DNA from: Chitinolyticbacter meiyuanensis
GTDB taxonomy: Bacteria; Pseudomonadota; Gammaproteobacteria; Burkholderiales; Chitinibacteraceae
Assembly (NCBI RefSeq): GCF_008033135.1
Contig: NZ_CP041335.1
Coordinates: 434,001 to 498,000 of the forward strand
Reading direction: 5' to 3'
Length of the DNA: 64,000 nt
The notes under the pieces are model-generated. The model ran no database searches, was not told where the DNA came from, and saw only the letters and a program-made list of their open reading frames with translations. Both the position numbers and the translations under genes were made by a program. This document shows, one piece after another, positions 8,568 to 19,127 of this stretch. Numbering within the stretch: position 1 is the stretch's first letter; each line of letters opens with the position of its first letter.

Positions 8568-9374
8568 TTGATGCTGGCGCACGGCATCTCGGAACGGCGG
8601 GCCTGTGCATTGGTCCAGATCGCGCGCAATACCCTGCGCCATCAGCCACCGCCTGACCCCAATGCGGTATTGCGGCAACGCCTGCGTGAGCTGGCTGCAC
8701 AACGGCGGCGCTTTGGTGCGCCGCGGCTGCATGTGCTGCTACAGCGGGAAGGCTGGCGTATCAACCACAAGCGGGTGGAGCGGCTTTACCGTGAAGAAGG
8801 CTTGTCGTTGCGTTTACGTCATCGCAAGAAACGCCCCAGTCACTTGCGCGTGGTGTTGCCGCTGGCAGCCGGACCTGATCAGCGCTGGGCGATGGATTTT
8901 GTGGCAGACAGTTTATGGAATGGCCGACGTATTCGCCTGCTGGCGATCATCGACACCTGGCATCGTGAGGCCGTCTGGATCGAAGTGGATCACTCACTCT
9001 CTGGTGTCAGAGTGGCACGGGTACTGGAGCAACTGCGCCTGGGTGGCCGCTTGCCCGCGCTGATTCAGGTCGACAATGGTCCGGAGTTCACCAGTCGGGC
9101 ACTGGATGAATGGGCGCATCGCCATGGGGTGAAGCTGCAATTCATCCGGCTCGGCAAACCGGTGGAGAACGCCTTCATCGAGAGCTTCAATGGCCGACTA
9201 AGGGAGGAGTGCCTGAACCAGTTGGTGTTTCACAACCTGGCCCAAGCCCGAACCATGATCGAATCTTGGCGACAGGACTACAATCATGTCCGGCCGCATA
9301 GTGCCCTGCAGTACCAGACCCCGATGCAGTATTGGGAAACCCATCAACCCCAACATGAGCAAATCGCTAACTAA
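8568..9374 (+). CDS. IS3-family transposase OrfB (DDE integrase domain)
   Basis: This frame is -1 relative to OrfA and is open from the slippery site, so the active protein is probably the OrfAB fusion; 8568 is merely the first ATG. The DDE residues are visible as AMDFVAD (first Asp), QVDNGPEF (second Asp) and FIESFNGRLREE (Glu), with the RPHSAL block near the C-terminus. No frameshift or stop interrupts it. It catalyses strand cleavage and transfer of the element. Confidence 0.93.
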   Translation: MMLAHGISERRACALVQIARNTLRHQPPPDPNAVLRQRLRELAAQRRRFGAPRLHVLLQREGWRINHKRVERLYREEGLSLRLRHRKKRPSHLRVVLPLAAGPDQRWAMDFVADSLWNGRRIRLLAIIDTWHREAVWIEVDHSLSGVRVARVLEQLRLGGRLPALIQVDNGPEFTSRALDEWAHRHGVKLQFIRLGKPVENAFIESFNGRLREECLNQLVFHNLAQARTMIESWRQDYNHVRPHSALQYQTPMQYWETHQPQHEQIAN

Positions 9375-9389
9375 TTAGTGGTTCACTCC

Positions 9390-9403
9390 GTGGGGGAAGG
9401 TCA
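9390..9403. repeat. Right terminal inverted repeat of the IS3 element
   Basis: This is the exact 14-bp reverse complement of 8210-8223. Confidence 0.9.
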
Positions 9404-10045
9404 ACTTCGCCCCCCGGGTGCTGCTTACTGGTAAGGTGCGGCGTACCGCCAGTTGGTAGAGCGCATCACCCAGTGCCAAATAGCGCCGCGTCTTCCCGCC
9501 CACCACTTTAGGATATCGGCGGTGCCGTAGTCTGTGCTCCCGGGCTCTTCGCGCGCTGGACAACACCAGCGCACAGTTTTCGCGCGGGATAGAGCGCCAA
9601 GCAGCAAGGCGTGGGGCTAACTCCTCGTCCGTAGTACCGGGCCAGGCGGTCCTCTCCAAGCTCATCAGCTGGCCCGCGCGAAAGTGCGGCAGAATGGCCT
9701 GGACCGCGTTCAAGATAAAGCTCAGATCTGGAGCATCATGGGCATCCAATGGGGTAGGTCCGCAGAGGATCAGTACGTCTGCCTCGGTGTGCGGGCAAAG
9801 TCGCTGCTGGCCGTCAGCCCCTGAGTCTACGCAGCTTGGATTAACCTAGGTTCGATCCGTTCGATATAGCTTTCGCCCCAGTTGAGCTTGGCGACCTTGA
9901 CTGGATCGATGTCGAAGCCCAACACCTTGCCGCCAACTTCGGCGAAACGCAGCGCCAATGGCAGCCCCACATAGCCCAAACCATAGATGCCCACGGTGAG
10001 AGAGCGGTCTTGGATATGTTGGGCAAAGGGATCGAGGGGAGTCAC
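9404..10045 (-). pseudogene. UDP-N-acetylhexosamine dehydrogenase remnant, N-terminal part
   Basis: From a GTG at 10045 the minus strand encodes the NAD-binding start VGIYGLGYVGLPLALRFAE and GFDIDPVKVAKLN. An in-frame TAG follows (9827-9829), then TASSDFAR; after a frameshift the frame reads EADVLILCGPTPLDAHDAPD, LSFILNAVQAILPHF, LERTAWPGTT and PKVVGG. These are the ordered N-terminal blocks of WbpA-type UDP-GlcNAc/GalNAc 6-dehydrogenases, which make UDP-hexosaminuronic acids for polysaccharides. The frame ends at the IS boundary. One nonsense codon and at least one frameshift, separate from the IS, show that the gene is dead. Confidence 0.85.
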
Positions 10046-10230
10046 GGTAGCCTATATTTACCGCGACAAAACTGCAGTGTGCCGGAATCGACTAGGTGCA
10101 GCGCAAACGCGATCCGCTCTTAGGCAAGCTTTGACTTTCTGGATGACAAATCGCCCTGTCAAGATAGGCAACAAATGTGCCAGAAATCTGTACTTTCGAA
10201 CGCCAGCGTTTTACTGAAGGAGGCTAGGCA

Positions 10231-10593
10231 GATCAAGGCCGTGATTGTGGCCACGAAGCGGCCTTGCAGCACCGGCGTGGTCTTCACGAGCGAGTACACA
10301 GCGCCGTAGCACTTCGAACCACCAGCACCGCTTTCTGATCGCGGCGGTGATGCCGTCGGCCTGCAGTCCCTAGCGGATTTTCTCGACCACTGCTCGGCCT
10401 TGCCCTGCAAGGCTGCTTTTTTTTACATGCCCTAGCGCCCGTCTTCCATCCGGCTATCAATCTCACGACGGGGGTAGGCCACAGGTCTGCTCACCTCTGA
10501 CACGTTGGTCTTGCGCTGGATGATCTCCGGCACCAGCGCTGTCTTGCGCTTCGCGGTCTAGCGTTTGATTTCTTCGTCCGTCAACATACTCAT
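10231..10593 (-). pseudogene. Degenerate IS3-type transposase remnant
   Basis: From an ATG at 10593 the minus strand reads MSMLTDEEIKR, a stop, then TAKRKTALVPEIIQRKTNVS, resembling the start of IS3-type OrfA proteins of the MSKLTEEEIKRWTAKRK kind. Further stops and frame changes follow. Near 10240-10310 another frame reads CWWFEVLRRCVYSL, then KTTPVLQGRFVATITALI, resembling the early part of the partner OrfB. Most of OrfB is missing. No terminal repeats were found. It is an old, non-functional insertion. Confidence 0.65.
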
Positions 10594-10688
10594 GGTGTCT
10601 TCCTCCCAACGATAACACCTGAGCAGGTTTTCACTGGGTCAATACAAAACCGCCGTTCAGGAAGTTTCTTATTGGTCGACGGTGGGGC

Positions 10689-12128
10689 TCAGCGCACCAA
10701 TTTGCTCAAATCTACCGCCTCCCAGTGCGGAAAATATCTCCGCACCAGCCCATTCAGCTCCACCTCGAACGCGCGGTAGCGTTCCAGTTCGTCCATTTCA
10801 TCGAGTGATTTGCTGGCCGAAGCGGCGACGCTAGCGATCATTCCGGCACCGGCCGTGGCGTTGCTCAGGCGGTCGATCACAATGAAGCTGCCAGTGCCGC
10901 GGCACTGGATGTAGGGGTCGAATACCACTGGGGCGTTGACTTCGAGTGTGACCAGGGCGATTTCGTTGAGGCCGATCTGCTCAGCATCGAGCTGTGCCAT
11001 GGTGTTCACGTCGATGCGGTGGGCGATCTTGCTGACGCGGCCGAACACGCTCTTCCCGGCGAGCTTGATCGCGTATTCCTTGCCGACAACGAGCGGTGAT
11101 TCGTTCATCCATACCACGTGGGCATCGAAGGCCTGGGCCACATTGGGCTGGGCATCGTCGGCGCGTACGATCAGATCACCGCGGCTGATGTCGATCTCGT
11201 CGTCCAGCGTCAGCGTGATGGCCTGGCCGGCGAAGGCGTCGGCTTGCTCGCCTTCGAAGGTGACGATGGCCTTTACCTTGGAGCGCTTGCCCGACGGTAG
11301 TGCGACGACGTCATCGCCTGGAGCGATGTGGCCGGCGGCAATGGTGCCGCAGAAGCCGCGGAAGTCGAGGTTGGGCCGGTTCACGTATTGCACCGGCAGG
11401 CGGAACGCGTCGAGCTGGGCGTTGCGGTTCACCTCGACGGCTTCCAGCAGCTGCATCAGCGTGCCGCCGTCGTACCACGCGGTCTGCGTGGAGGCGTTGA
11501 CCACGTTATCGCCCTTCAGCGCCGAGATCGGCACGAAGCGGATGTCGGGGATGTTCAGCGCACCGGCGAATTCCAGGTAGGCCGCCTTGATCTCGTTGAA
11601 GCGCGCTTCCGAGAAGTCGACCAGGTCCATCTTGTTCACCGCGACCAGCACATGGCGAATGCCGAGTAGGCTGACAATGTAGCTGTGGCGACGGGTCTGG
11701 GTCTGCACGCCGTAGCGGGCATCGATCAGGATCACCGCCAGATCACAGGTGGAAGCGCCGGTGGCCATGTTGCGGGTGTACTGCTCGTGCCCCGGGCAGT
11801 CGGCGATGATGAACTTGCGCTTGTCGGTGCTGAAATAGCGGTAGGCCACGTCGATGGTGATGCCTTGCTCGCGTTCGGCCTGCAGGCCGTCGACCAGCAG
11901 CGCCAGATCGAACTCGTCGTCGGTGGTGTTGTACTTCTGGCTGTCCTTCTTGATCGCGGCGAGGTGGTCTTCAAAGATCAGCTTGGAATCGTGCAGCAGG
12001 CGGCCGATCAGCGTGGACTTGCCGTCATCGACGTTGCCACAGGTGATGAAACGCAGCAGATCCTTGTTCTCGTGCTGCTTGAGGTAGGCGAGGATGTCGC
12101 TGGCGATCAGGTCGGATTGGTGAGACAT
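10689..12128 (-). CDS. cysN: Sulfate adenylyltransferase subunit 1 (GTPase)
   Basis: The protein has 479 residues. EF-Tu-like GTPase motifs are all present: GNVDDGKST near residue 31, [12 protein letters not shown] and NKMDLV. CysN hydrolyses GTP to drive formation of adenosine 5'-phosphosulfate by CysD in assimilatory sulfate activation. No APS-kinase (CysC) domain is fused to the C-terminus, unlike some CysNC proteins. It lies 52 bases downstream of cysD on the same strand, the usual cysDN arrangement. Confidence 0.96.
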   Translation of the reverse strand: MSHQSDLIASDILAYLKQHENKDLLRFITCGNVDDGKSTLIGRLLHDSKLIFEDHLAAIKKDSQKYNTTDDEFDLALLVDGLQAEREQGITIDVAYRYFSTDKRKFIIADCPGHEQYTRNMATGASTCDLAVILIDARYGVQTQTRRHSYIVSLLGIRHVLVAVNKMDLVDFSEARFNEIKAAYLEFAGALNIPDIRFVPISALKGDNVVNASTQTAWYDGGTLMQLLEAVEVNRNAQLDAFRLPVQYVNRPNLDFRGFCGTIAAGHIAPGDDVVALPSGKRSKVKAIVTFEGEQADAFAGQAITLTLDDEIDISRGDLIVRADDAQPNVAQAFDAHVVWMNESPLVVGKEYAIKLAGKSVFGRVSKIAHRIDVNTMAQLDAEQIGLNEIALVTLEVNAPVVFDPYIQCRGTGSFIVIDRLSNATAGAGMIASVAASASKSLDEMDELERYRAFEVELNGLVRRYFPHWEAVDLSKLVR

Positions 12129-12180
12129 GTTCGGGTACGTCCAGAATACGGTCAGTGGCGGGCGGCGATGGCGCGGCGGC

Positions 12181-13107
12181 TTAGAAGTAGCCTTCCATTT
12201 TCTTCTTCTCCATCGAGCCGCTGGAGTCGTGGTCGATCACGCGGCCCTGGCGCTCGCTGGTGGTGGTCAGCAGCATTTCCTGGATGATGTCGGGCAGCGT
12301 CTGCGCCCGTGATTCGACTGCGCCGGTGAGCGGGTAGCAGCCCAGCGTGCGGAATCGCACCCATTCCTTGCGGATGGTGGCTTTCTGTTCGGGCGTGAGG
12401 TACTGCAGGATGCGCTCATCGTCGATCATCACCAGCGCGCCGTTGTAGTCGACCACCTCGCGCTCAGCGGCGAAGTAGAGCGGCACGATCTCGATGTTCT
12501 CGAGGAAGATGTATTGCCAGATATCGAGCTCGGTCCAGTTCGACAGCGGGAACACACGGATGCTCTCGCCCTTGTCGATGCGCGAGTTGTAGATGTTCCA
12601 GAGTTCGGGGCGCTGGTTCTTCGGATCCCAGCGATGGTTCTTGTCGCGGAACGAGTAGACGCGCTCCTTGGCGCGGCTCTTTTCCTCGTCGCGGCGGGCG
12701 CCACCGAAGGCGGCGTCAAAACCGTATTTGTTCAGCGCCTGCTTCAGCCCCTCGGTCTTCATCACGTCGGTGTGCTTGGCACTGCCGGCGGTGAACGGGT
12801 TGATGCCGGCTTTCACGCCTTCCTCGTTCACGTAGGTGATCAGATTCCAGCCTTCGGCCTTTTGCTGGTCGCGCAGCTTGTACATCTCCTGGAATTTCCA
12901 GGTGGTATCCACGTGCATCAGCGGGAACGGTGGCTTGCCGGGGGCAAAGGCCTTCTTGGCCAGATGCAGCATTACGGCGGAATCCTTGCCGATCGAGTAC
13001 AGCATCACCGGGTTGTCGAACTCGGCCGCGACCTCGCGGATGATGTGGATGGACTCGGCCTCCAGCTGCTTGAGGTGGGTGAGGCGCGTTTCGCTGATGG
13101 TGTTCAT
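12181..13107 (-). CDS. cysD: Sulfate adenylyltransferase subunit 2 (catalytic)
   Basis: The protein has 308 residues. It is an ATP-pyrophosphatase-fold enzyme with the PP-loop [14 protein letters not shown] near residue 37 and family blocks [12 protein letters not shown] and [15 protein letters not shown]. It transfers AMP from ATP to sulfate, powered by CysN. The gene heads a cysD-cysN operon. The 138 bases between its start and rsfS would hold its promoter, but I see no clear boxes. Confidence 0.97.
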   Translation of the reverse strand: MNTISETRLTHLKQLEAESIHIIREVAAEFDNPVMLYSIGKDSAVMLHLAKKAFAPGKPPFPLMHVDTTWKFQEMYKLRDQQKAEGWNLITYVNEEGVKAGINPFTAGSAKHTDVMKTEGLKQALNKYGFDAAFGGARRDEEKSRAKERVYSFRDKNHRWDPKNQRPELWNIYNSRIDKGESIRVFPLSNWTELDIWQYIFLENIEIVPLYFAAEREVVDYNGALVMIDDERILQYLTPEQKATIRKEWVRFRTLGCYPLTGAVESRAQTLPDIIQEMLLTTTSERQGRVIDHDSSGSMEKKKMEGYF

Positions 13108-13245
13108 GGGCAGTACAGGTCTCGGGCCCGCGGCCGTGGCCGGTCGCGGGCGACAAACAGGGGAACGTTCGAATCTACCGCAAGGTAGAGGGGGGCTAAA
13201 GACAGGCTGGTTATATCGTTATGAAGCCTGCCCTGGCGCCGTAGC

Positions 13246-13617
13246 TCAGACTGCCGACCAGGGGCGGCCGGTGGGATTGAAGGTCGGCTTCTGGCCGCCC
13301 CACAATTGTTCCAGATCGTAGTAGTCGCGTACGGCGGGCAGCATCACGTGCACCACTAGGCTGCCGGCATCGACCAGCACCCATTCACCGCTTTCCTCGC
13401 CTTCGGTCGAGATGATTTCGAAGCCCTTGGCCTTGAGCTCGACGGCCACGTTGTTGGCCAGTGCGCGCACCTGCCGGTTGGAGTCGCCCGAGGCGACCAC
13501 CATGCACTCGAACAGGTCGGTGAGCTCCTCGGTATCGAGGATTTCGATGTACTTGGCCTTGATGTCTTCCAGCGCGGCGACAGCGATGTCGCGCATCTGT
13601 GCGGTATGTTCGTTCAT
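13246..13617 (-). CDS. rsfS: Ribosomal silencing factor RsfS
   Basis: The protein has 123 residues and contains the family core EILDTEELTDLFECMVVASG, then DSNRQVRALANNV and GEWVLVDAG. RsfS binds ribosomal protein L14 and blocks subunit joining in starvation. Its ATG overlaps the TGA of nadD by four bases (13614-13617), showing translational coupling; nadD-rsfS is a widely conserved pair. Confidence 0.95.
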   Translation of the reverse strand: MNEHTAQMRDIAVAALEDIKAKYIEILDTEELTDLFECMVVASGDSNRQVRALANNVAVELKAKGFEIISTEGEESGEWVLVDAGSLVVHVMLPAVRDYYDLEQLWGGQKPTFNPTGRPWSAV

Positions 13618-14246
13618 GCGTGATTCCGGTAGAGCCCGCTATCCATGATCGCCCGGGCGACCGGGCTTTGCGCCGAGATATCCTCGCCGCACGCGAGGCG
13701 CGCGCGCAGTTCGGTCGAGGAAAACGGTAATAGCGGGCTGGGCAAAACCGACAGTTTACCTTTTGTCAGCGCATCAGGCTTGGCTTCGAGCCGCCGCCTG
13801 GCGAATTCGACGGCGATTTCGGCGGGCAGGCTGGCCAGATCGGTGTCCGGCCGCGCTGCGACGACGAGATGACCCAGCTCGAGCAGCTGCCGCCAGTCGC
13901 GCCAAGTCGGGAGCTGGGCCAGCGAGTCGGCGCCGATGAGCCAGACCAGCAAGGCGTCCGGCCGCTCGCGCTGCAGCTGGGTCAGCGTATCGATGGTATA
14001 GCTGTAGCCGCTTCGGCGCAGCTCGATATCGTCGGCGATGAGGCCCGCCTCACCGGCCAGCGCATCACGCACCCACGCAAAGCGCTGTGCGGCTGGAACC
14101 TGAGGTGGTGGCCGGTGTGGTGGCTCGCCGGTCGGGATCAGCCGCACTTCCGGTAATGCGAAGGTATTGCGCAGGCCGCGCGCCAGCGCCAGATGGCCAT
14201 GGTGGATCGGATTGAAGGTGCCGCCATAGACGCCGAGGGTGTTCAT
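13614..14246 (-). CDS. nadD: Nicotinate-nucleotide adenylyltransferase
   Basis: The protein has 210 residues from the ATG at 14246. The nucleotidyltransferase signature GGTFNPIHHGHL with its HxGH lies at residues 8-19, and SSTELRARL near the C-terminus matches the ISSTxIR motif. NadD forms nicotinate adenine dinucleotide in NAD synthesis. A longer frame extends upstream but would run through the chorismate mutase gene, so the start at 14246 is chosen. It begins one base after that gene's stop and overlaps rsfS. Confidence 0.95.
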   Translation of the reverse strand: MNTLGVYGGTFNPIHHGHLALARGLRNTFALPEVRLIPTGEPPHRPPPQVPAAQRFAWVRDALAGEAGLIADDIELRRSGYSYTIDTLTQLQRERPDALLVWLIGADSLAQLPTWRDWRQLLELGHLVVAARPDTDLASLPAEIAVEFARRRLEAKPDALTKGKLSVLPSPLLPFSSTELRARLACGEDISAQSPVARAIMDSGLYRNHA

Positions 14247-14247
14247 C

Positions 14248-14538
14248 TCACGCCCGCTGATGCCGCGCCACCACCTCGTCGAGCAGCAGTTGCAGCAGGT
14301 TCTGCGCGAATTCGGGATCAATGCCGTGTTCGCTGGCGAGCGCGGCGAAGCGGGCACGTTGTTGCGCTTCGCGTTCGAGGTCGCGCGCCGGCAGGCCGTG
14401 CTGCTTCTTTAGCTGGCCGACTTCGGCAGTAATGGCGAAGCGCCGGGCCAGCAATGCCAGCCACTGGGCATCAAGTTCGTCGAGTTCGGCGCGCAGCGCT
14501 CGCAGAATAGGTACATGGGTTTGGAGTTCGGTTTGCAT
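14248..14538 (-). CDS. Small monofunctional chorismate mutase (AroQ type)
   Basis: The protein has 96 residues, all helical in character, as in AroQ-fold chorismate mutases. LRAELDELDAQWLALLARR at the N-terminal helix, followed by Lys-Lys and RDLEREAQQ, places the usual catalytic Arg/Lys residues. It would convert chorismate to prephenate in the cytoplasm; no signal peptide is seen. It lies between proA and nadD, one base from the latter, so it is probably in the same transcript. A salvage or isochorismate-pyruvate-lyase-like role cannot be excluded. Confidence 0.8.
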   Translation of the reverse strand: MQTELQTHVPILRALRAELDELDAQWLALLARRFAITAEVGQLKKQHGLPARDLEREAQQRARFAALASEHGIDPEFAQNLLQLLLDEVVARHQRA

Positions 14539-14556
14539 AGGGAATGCTCCAATGCG

Positions 14557-14581
14557 ACAAGGCCCGCTAAGCGGGCCTTGT
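14557..14581 (-). terminator. Stem-loop between proA and the chorismate mutase gene
   Basis: A perfect 11-bp inverted repeat (ACAAGGCCCGC with its complement around TAA) follows the proA stop. Only a mixed T-containing stretch follows on the minus strand, so it may be a weak terminator or an RNA-stabilising hairpin instead. Confidence 0.5.
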
Positions 14582-14595
14582 GCCAAGCAAGAAGA

Positions 14596-15852
<1,257 letters not shown>

Positions 15853-15924
15853 GATGCTGCCGGGGCGGATGCTTGAAGAATCAAGCCATTGTAGCGGGGA
15901 AGCGCCGGCAGCGGCAGTGGGGGC

Positions 15925-17220
15925 TCAGTCTTCAGCGGTGAGCGGGCTGGGCCAGGACAGGCTCATGCGTGCACCGCCGAGGTCGCTATCGCCCACGGTC
16001 AGCGCACCGCCATGCCCCTGCATGATCATGGCGGTGATGGCGAGGCCGAGGCCATGGCCGCCGGTGCTGCGGTTGCGGCTGCCTTCCAGGCGCTCGAACG
16101 GCTTGAGCAGCCGCTCGCGCGCATCGACCGGAATGCCGGGGCCGTCGTCGTCGACATGCAGTGCGGCGTTGCCGTCCTGCCAGGCGAAGGTCACTCGCAC
16201 CCGGCCGCCGCCATAGCGCCGCGCATTGTTGACGAGGTTGCCGAGCGCGCGGCCGAGGTAGTAACGATCAGCCCACAGCCAGGGTTCGTCACTGCCGCTG
16301 GCGTTGACGAACTCGATTGCATCACCGGTCACGGCTAACTCGTCGAGCTGGCGCGCCAGCCACGGCAGTGCCTCGAACGGCTGCGCCTCGGGCCGCATCT
16401 CGGGGCGCTCCAGCGTGCGCAGTGTCAGCCACTCCTCGACCAGCTGGTCCATGTGGGCGAGGTCGCGCTCGGCGCCGGCGATGAAGCCATCGACCGGGGC
16501 GCCGGCCTTCACCGCTTCCAGCCGGTAGCGCAGCCGCGCCAGCGGCGTGCGTACGTCGTGCGAAATGGCATCGATCATCGCCTGGCGGCCGCTGGACAGC
16601 TCTTCAATGTCCTGTGCCATGCGGTTCATGGTGCCGGACAGCGGTTCCAGCGGCGACGATTCCTCAAGCTCGGTGCGCGCGGAAAAATCGCCGCGCCCGA
16701 GCGCACGGCTCTGGCGGGTCAGCGCCAGCAGGTCGCGCCAGAATGGCCGCAGCCACAGCCAGGTAGGAATGCCGAGCGCCGCGCTCATCAGGATCAGGCC
16801 GATGATGTCCGGCCAGGAGACGCTGTCGAGCCGCGCGAGGAAGGCCACCGGGCCGAGCTCGATGGCGAGCTGGGTATCGGGGATACGGTGAATGTAGATG
16901 TTGCGCTTGGGCAGATACAGCGTTTCGCCATTCATCAGGCTCTGCTGCAGCGCTGGGCCTAGCTGGTAGGCTTCGACCGCCTCGATGTTCACCGGCACCG
17001 GCAGCTTGCTGCGCAGGCGGGTGATCTCGTCGTGCCACAGCGATTGCGGCAGCGCACCGAGCTCGTTCTCGACGATGATGATGGTGCTCTGGAACACGTC
17101 GTTCAGGTACTGACGATTGATGCGCTCCAGCATCTGCTTGTAGAACACCCCGATCAACAGGCCGGAGGCGAGGAAGCAGACGACGACGGTGAGGTAGAAG
17201 CGCAGGAACAGCTTGCGCAT
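15925..17220 (-). CDS. rstB: Sensor histidine kinase, RstB type
   Basis: The protein has 431 residues. A transmembrane helix near residues 8-28 and a second near 138-158 bracket a periplasmic domain of about 110 residues. A HAMP region follows, then the phospho-accepting H-box DAISHDVRTPLARLRYRLE, N-box NLVNNARRYG and the G-boxes DDGPGIP and GGHGLGLAI. The architecture and the paired regulator match RstB. The stimulus cannot be read from the sequence. It lies 30 bases downstream of rstA on the same strand. Confidence 0.9.
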   Translation of the reverse strand: MRKLFLRFYLTVVVCFLASGLLIGVFYKQMLERINRQYLNDVFQSTIIIVENELGALPQSLWHDEITRLRSKLPVPVNIEAVEAYQLGPALQQSLMNGETLYLPKRNIYIHRIPDTQLAIELGPVAFLARLDSVSWPDIIGLILMSAALGIPTWLWLRPFWRDLLALTRQSRALGRGDFSARTELEESSPLEPLSGTMNRMAQDIEELSSGRQAMIDAISHDVRTPLARLRYRLEAVKAGAPVDGFIAGAERDLAHMDQLVEEWLTLRTLERPEMRPEAQPFEALPWLARQLDELAVTGDAIEFVNASGSDEPWLWADRYYLGRALGNLVNNARRYGGGRVRVTFAWQDGNAALHVDDDGPGIPVDARERLLKPFERLEGSRNRSTGGHGLGLAITAMIMQGHGGALTVGDSDLGGARMSLSWPSPLTAED

Positions 17221-17250
17221 GTCAACGCTCCGCGGCGCGGTGACGCGCGC

Positions 17251-17979
17251 TCACTCCTGCCACCAGATGTCGGTGGCAAACAGGTAGCCCTTGTGGCGGA
17301 TGGTCTTGATCTTGCGCGGCTCGTTCGGATCGTCGTCCAGTTTCTTGCGCAGTCGCGAGATGGCGACGTCGATGCTGCGGTCCATGCCGTCGTATTCGAT
17401 GCCGCGTAGCGTCTTCAGCAGGTGGTCGCGCGACAGGATCTCGCCGGCGTGGCGTGCCAGCTCCCACAGCAGGTCGAAATCGCCGGTCGAAAGGTGCAGC
17501 GGTTCCTTTGCATAGGTGGCGGTGCGATTGCGCGCATCGATCTGCAGCTTGCCGAAGTTCAGCGTCTGCGGATTGCCGTTGCTGGTCGGTGTGCTCGGTA
17601 CCGCGCTGGCGCCGGCCTGGGTCTGGCGCAGGTGGGCACGGATACGTGCCAGCAACACCGCAGGCGGCGTGGTTTTCACCACGTAGTCGGTGGCGCCGAT
17701 CTCGAAGCCCAGGATCTGGTTCATGTCGCTGTTGAGCGAGGTGAGGATGACGATGGGCTCGCTGTAGAAGGTGCGCAGTTCGCGGCACAGCGTGAGGCCA
17801 TCCTTGCCGGGCAACATCACGTCGAGCAGCACTAGGTCCGGCGGGCTCTGCCGCACGCGGTCGATCACGGTGCTGCCGTCGGGCAGGTGTTCGACATCGA
17901 ACTCGAAGCTCTTCAGGAAGCCGCCGATCAGCTCTGCGAGCTCACCGTCGTCTTCCACGAACAGGATACGTTGCTTCAT
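17251..17979 (-). CDS. rstA: DNA-binding response regulator, RstA type (OmpR family)
   Basis: The protein has 242 residues from the ATG at 17979. The receiver domain has the acidic pair VEDD, the phosphorylated Asp in LVLLDVMLPGKDG and the conserved Lys in VVKTTPP. A winged helix follows, with SRDHLLKTLRG and the recognition-helix region DRSIDVAISRLRKKL. It is the partner of the downstream RstB-like kinase. The frame remains open upstream of this start, but the receiver fold begins here, so the extension is not used. Confidence 0.93.
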   Translation of the reverse strand: MKQRILFVEDDGELAELIGGFLKSFEFDVEHLPDGSTVIDRVRQSPPDLVLLDVMLPGKDGLTLCRELRTFYSEPIVILTSLNSDMNQILGFEIGATDYVVKTTPPAVLLARIRAHLRQTQAGASAVPSTPTSNGNPQTLNFGKLQIDARNRTATYAKEPLHLSTGDFDLLWELARHAGEILSRDHLLKTLRGIEYDGMDRSIDVAISRLRKKLDDDPNEPRKIKTIRHKGYLFATDIWWQE

Positions 17980-18080
17980 GGCACCCCCATGCTTGGATGC
18001 CCGATTGTAACGAAGCGCGCCGCCGCTGCGCAGGCGTTTCGCGCTAAGCTCGCCTCGGTCAATCCAAGATGGGAACTGCC

Positions 18081-18605
18081 ATGGCGATCCGTGACGTGCT
18101 GAAGATGGGTGATCCGCGCCTCTACGAAGTGGCGCAGCCGGTGGCGGCCTTCGATACCCCGGCACTGCATGCGCTGGTGGCCGATTTGTTCGACACCATG
18201 CAGGCCAGCAAGGGGGTCGGCATCGCCGCGCCACAGATCGGCGTGGGGCTGCAGGTGGTGATCTTCGGCTTCCAGAGCAATCCACGCTATCCGGATGCGC
18301 AGCCGGTGCCGGAGACGGTGCTGGTGAATCCAGTATTGACGCCACTCTCCGACGAAATCGAGGAGGGCTGGGAGGGCTGCCTGTCGGTGCCCGGGCTGCG
18401 CGGCCTGGTACCGCGGCACCTGAAGTTGCGCTACACCGGCTTCGATCAACACGGCGTGGCGATCGATCGTACCGTGGATGGTTTCCATGCCCGCGTGGTG
18501 CAACACGAGTGCGATCACCTGAATGGCGTGCTTTATCCGTTCCATATCCGCGATCTGCACAAGCTCGGCTACACCGAGGTGCTGTTCCCGGAGCGCGGCA
18601 GTTAG
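18081..18605 (+). CDS. def: Peptide deformylase
   Basis: The protein has 174 residues. All three PDF motifs are present: [18 protein letters not shown] with the metal-binding Cys, and QHECDHLNG with the HExxH zinc/iron site. It removes the formyl group from nascent N-termini. The ATG at 18081 has GGGA seven bases upstream; an in-frame ATG at 18069 lacks a ribosome site. It is divergent from rstA. No fmt gene is adjacent, so this may be a second deformylase copy. Confidence 0.94.
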   Translation: MAIRDVLKMGDPRLYEVAQPVAAFDTPALHALVADLFDTMQASKGVGIAAPQIGVGLQVVIFGFQSNPRYPDAQPVPETVLVNPVLTPLSDEIEEGWEGCLSVPGLRGLVPRHLKLRYTGFDQHGVAIDRTVDGFHARVVQHECDHLNGVLYPFHIRDLHKLGYTEVLFPERGS

Positions 18606-18622
18606 CACGTACGCCAGGCAAC

Positions 18623-18651
18623 AAAAAACCGCGGCAGGGCCGCGGTTTTTT
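18623..18651. terminator. Bidirectional intrinsic terminator between def and the cold-shock gene
   Basis: A 7-bp GC stem (CCGCGGC/GCCGCGG, loop AGG) is flanked by six A on the left and six T on the right, so it can end both converging genes. Confidence 0.9.
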
Positions 18652-18666
18652 GTGGTGCAGGGGCGA

Positions 18667-18870
18667 TTAGGCCTTGCGGATCGCCGAAGCTTGCAGACCC
18701 TTCGGGCCTTGCTTCACTTCGAACTCAACGCGTTGGTTTTCCTGCAGGCTCTTGAAGCCGTTGCCCTGGATTTCGGAGAAATGGGCAAACAGGTCTTGGC
18801 CGCCATCATCCGGAGTGATGAAGCCGAAGCCCTTGGAATCATTGAACCACTTAACGGTACCGGTAGCCAT
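18667..18870 (-). CDS. Cold-shock domain protein
   Basis: The protein has 67 residues: [18 protein letters not shown], then DLFAHFSEI. It contains both RNA-binding motifs (KGFGFI and LFAHF) of the CspA family, single-stranded nucleic-acid chaperones. The ATG at 18870 has a strong AAGGA site. More than 250 bases separate it from the divergent pth gene, room for the long leader typical of cold-shock genes. The frame remains open upstream but without homology. Which csp paralogue this is cannot be told. Confidence 0.95.
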   Translation of the reverse strand: MATGTVKWFNDSKGFGFITPDDGGQDLFAHFSEIQGNGFKSLQENQRVEFEVKQGPKGLQASAIRKA

Positions 18871-19127
18871 TGCTACGTTCCTTCCTAAAACAAATTGAAT
18901 AAAGCGGGCGCATGCCCTGATCTCGCAAACGATCAAGAAACGTAGCCGGGAGTACTTGCGACGCGCCGTCGTGAAACGGGCTGGGAACTGCTCGAATACA
19001 TGCTTTGATGCGACTGCTGCCGGCCACGCTACACCGATTGCGGCACGAAGTCTAGCCATTTGTTGTTCACGAGACGTTACAATGCGCGGCTCGAACCATT
19101 TTGCCGCTGCGCGGCCAGTCAACCAGC

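Larger units (their letters stand above)
8210..9403 (+). mobile_element. IS3-family insertion sequence (IS407-like), 1194 bp
   Basis: The element is bounded by perfect 14-bp terminal inverted repeats (8210-8223 and 9390-9403) and encodes OrfA and OrfB with an intact frameshift window and complete DDE residues, so it looks competent. A second shared block, AATTAGTTAGC, occurs inside each end (8238-8248, and inverted at 9366-9376). The bases flanking the two ends do not match (GATG against ACTT), so there is no visible target duplication. Both flanks belong to one dehydrogenase gene but are not contiguous in it, so the insertion was accompanied or followed by a deletion. The IS407 assignment rests on the TGACC-type ends and OrfA/OrfB resemblance. 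Confidence 0.9.

Noticed and set aside
8206..9407. Target-site duplication around the IS3 element
   Set aside because: The flanking 3-5 bases differ on the two sides, so no duplication can be claimed.
17980..18624. Upstream extension of the RstA frame
   Set aside because: It is antisense to def, and the receiver domain starts at the ATG at 17979.
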